A DNA stretch of 14,009 bases from Spirochaetales bacterium (GTDB taxonomy: Bacteria; Spirochaetota; Spirochaetia; DSM-27196; PWMO01). Positions within the stretch are counted from its first letter, which is position 1. Each line of letters begins with the position of its first letter. Made by a program: the position numbers and the translations under genes. The notes under the pieces are model-generated. The model did not search any database, was not told where the DNA came from, and saw nothing but the letters and a program-made list of their open reading frames with translations. The stretch covers positions 1-14,009 of the forward strand of contig SLTF01000322.1 of the NCBI GenBank assembly GCA_007130025.1, read 5' to 3'. This document shows positions 13,418-14,009 of the stretch, piece after piece.

Positions 13418-13631
13418 GCCGCGCCTCCAGGGCAGCAACCCGCTTCTTGAGTGCGTGCACCTCGGCGGCAAGCTCGGGATGGTGCGGCGCGTTGCGACGA
13501 ACCCAGATGCGAAGCAGCACCGCGGCAACGATGCCAACCGCCGCGATGATGAGGATTGGGAGAAACCGTTCCAACAGTTCGTCGAGACCGCGAAGCATGA
13601 TGTAGAAGTCGTACCCGGACATTCCCGCCAT
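13332..13631 (-). CDS. Small single-span membrane protein with coiled coil
   Basis: 99 residues, not recognised as a named protein. An N-terminal segment of 22 residues is followed by one hydrophobic span (about 24-42, PILIIAAVGIVAAVLLRIW), basic WVRRN, a heptad-like helix (52-75: ELAAEVHALKKRVAALEARL) and a Ser/Gly-rich disordered tail (76-99). The span-plus-coiled-coil layout recalls PspB of the phage-shock system, but I see no sequence identity that would prove it. The ATG has a perfect GGAGGT at 13644-13639 with a 7-nt spacer, strong support that this is a real gene. It starts 28 nt after purE on the same strand, so it is probably cotranscribed. Its last 28 codons lie opposite the end of the AI-2E gene, an 86-nt tail-to-tail overlap. 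Confidence 0.75.
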   Translation of the reverse strand: MAGMSGYDFYIMLRGLDELLERFLPILIIAAVGIVAAVLLRIWVRRNAPHHPELAAEVHALKKRVAALEARLSRPSKTASGRTSSGGASSDSAPDRNGL

Positions 13632-13638
13632 AGCCCTT

Positions 13639-13644
13639 ACCTCC
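13639..13644 (-). promoter_or_regulatory. Shine-Dalgarno of the small membrane protein gene
   Basis: GGAGGT on the minus strand, 7 nt before ATG 13631. It fixes the start of the 99-residue protein and shows that this frame is translated rather than a shadow of the AI-2E gene. Confidence 0.75.
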
Positions 13645-13659
13645 CCGCCAAAGCCGGCA

Positions 13660-14009
13660 TCAGCCGGTCACCGGGGGTCCCGGCGCGTTCAGCCCGGCTT
13701 CCATCTGTGCGGCCTGTTGCTCTACGGCGGCGCGACGCGCGTCTGCGTAGGCGGTCAGCGCTTCGGCGAGGCGGCGGTCGGAAAGCGCCAGAATGCGCAC
13801 CGCGAGCAACCCGGCGTTCTGCGCGTTGTTGATGGAAACGGTGGCAACCGGCACGCCGCGCGGCATCTGTACAATGGAGAGCAGCGAGTCGAGCCCGTCG
13901 AGCGACGACCCACGAACCGGTACCCCGATGACGGGAAGCACCGTAAGAGCGGCAACCATCCCCGGGAGATGCGCGGCGCCACCCGCGCCCGCGATAATCA
14001 CCTGAATTC
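13660..14009 (-). CDS. purE: N5-carboxyaminoimidazole ribonucleotide mutase, C-terminal part
   Basis: The last 115 or so residues of class I PurE, which converts N5-CAIR to CAIR in purine synthesis; the gene begins beyond the right edge. Seen here: IQVIIAGAGGAAHLPGMVAAL (split at the second Gly), PVIGVPVRGSSLDGLDSLLSIV, QMPRGVPVATVSINNAQNAGLLA and the helical C-terminus RILALSDRRLAEALTAYADAR. The glycine-rich GAGGAAHLPGM and the GVPV...GLDSL...QMP segments are the classical PurE core. The GTG near 14001 is internal, not a start. The catalytic histidine of the SAHR loop is outside the window. Downstream on the same strand, 28 nt away, is the small membrane protein gene rather than the usual purK. 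The identification is secure. Confidence 0.95.
   Translation of the reverse strand, partial: IQVIIAGAGGAAHLPGMVAALTVLPVIGVPVRGSSLDGLDSLLSIVQMPRGVPVATVSINNAQNAGLLAVRILALSDRRLAEALTAYADARRAAVEQQAAQMEAGLNAPGPPVTG

Noticed and set aside
14004..14009. GAATTC at the very end of the window
   Set aside because: It is an EcoRI site lying inside purE; probably a coincidence of where the window was cut, with no biological meaning I can support.

Overview
The window is chromosomal DNA of a GC-rich bacterium, densely coding with no gene-free stretch over 300 bases. I read 15 protein genes, two of them cut by the window edges. The likeliest source is a free-living spirochaete. The main reason is the mevalonate block: from memory, its order (type 2 IPP isomerase, HMG-CoA reductase, diphosphomevalonate decarboxylase, phosphomevalonate kinase, mevalonate kinase) is the order of the Borrelia cluster, here in a GC-rich, GTG-start-rich version. 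A class II FbaA-type aldolase also fits. The assignment is an inference. No rRNA, tRNA, CRISPR, transposon or phage gene is visible.

Layout. 1-4526 (+): five mevalonate-pathway genes, each overlapping the next by exactly 4 nt, so a translationally coupled operon converting HMG-CoA to IPP and DMAPP. 4511-4585: two hairpins between this operon and the convergent aldolase gene. 4596-6537 (-): fructose-bisphosphate aldolase, preceded by a short-chain dehydrogenase. 6626-7339 (+): MgtC/SapB family membrane protein, divergent from the dehydrogenase with overlapping promoters. 7380-8678 (-): cytosolic PAS histidine kinase. 8773-10264 (+): an HExxH metallopeptidase-like protein, a glutaredoxin with its own strong promoter, and the catalytic subunit of a ferredoxin:thioredoxin reductase. 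10272-10646 (-): free-standing HPt phosphotransfer protein. 10810-12084 (-): RelA/SpoT-type alarmone synthetase domain joined to tetratricopeptide repeats. 12170-13417 (+): AI-2E/PerM family membrane protein, overlapping tail-to-tail by 86 nt with the next gene. 13332-13631 (-): small single-span membrane protein with a coiled coil. 13660-14009 (-): C-terminal part of PurE.

How the genes work together. The mevalonate operon is one pathway. The glutaredoxin and FTR subunit look like a ferredoxin-to-dithiol electron chain. The histidine kinase and HPt protein may belong to one phosphorelay, but no response regulator is present to prove it. The other genes are a mix of central metabolism, stress signalling and membrane functions typical of a spirochaete core chromosome. 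I see no clearly new multi-gene system. The items most worth a second look are the HMG-CoA reductase with altered signature motifs, the alarmone synthetase-TPR fusion, the HExxH protein, the Grx/FTR pair with a possibly leaderless promoter, and the overlapping 3' ends at 13332-13417.
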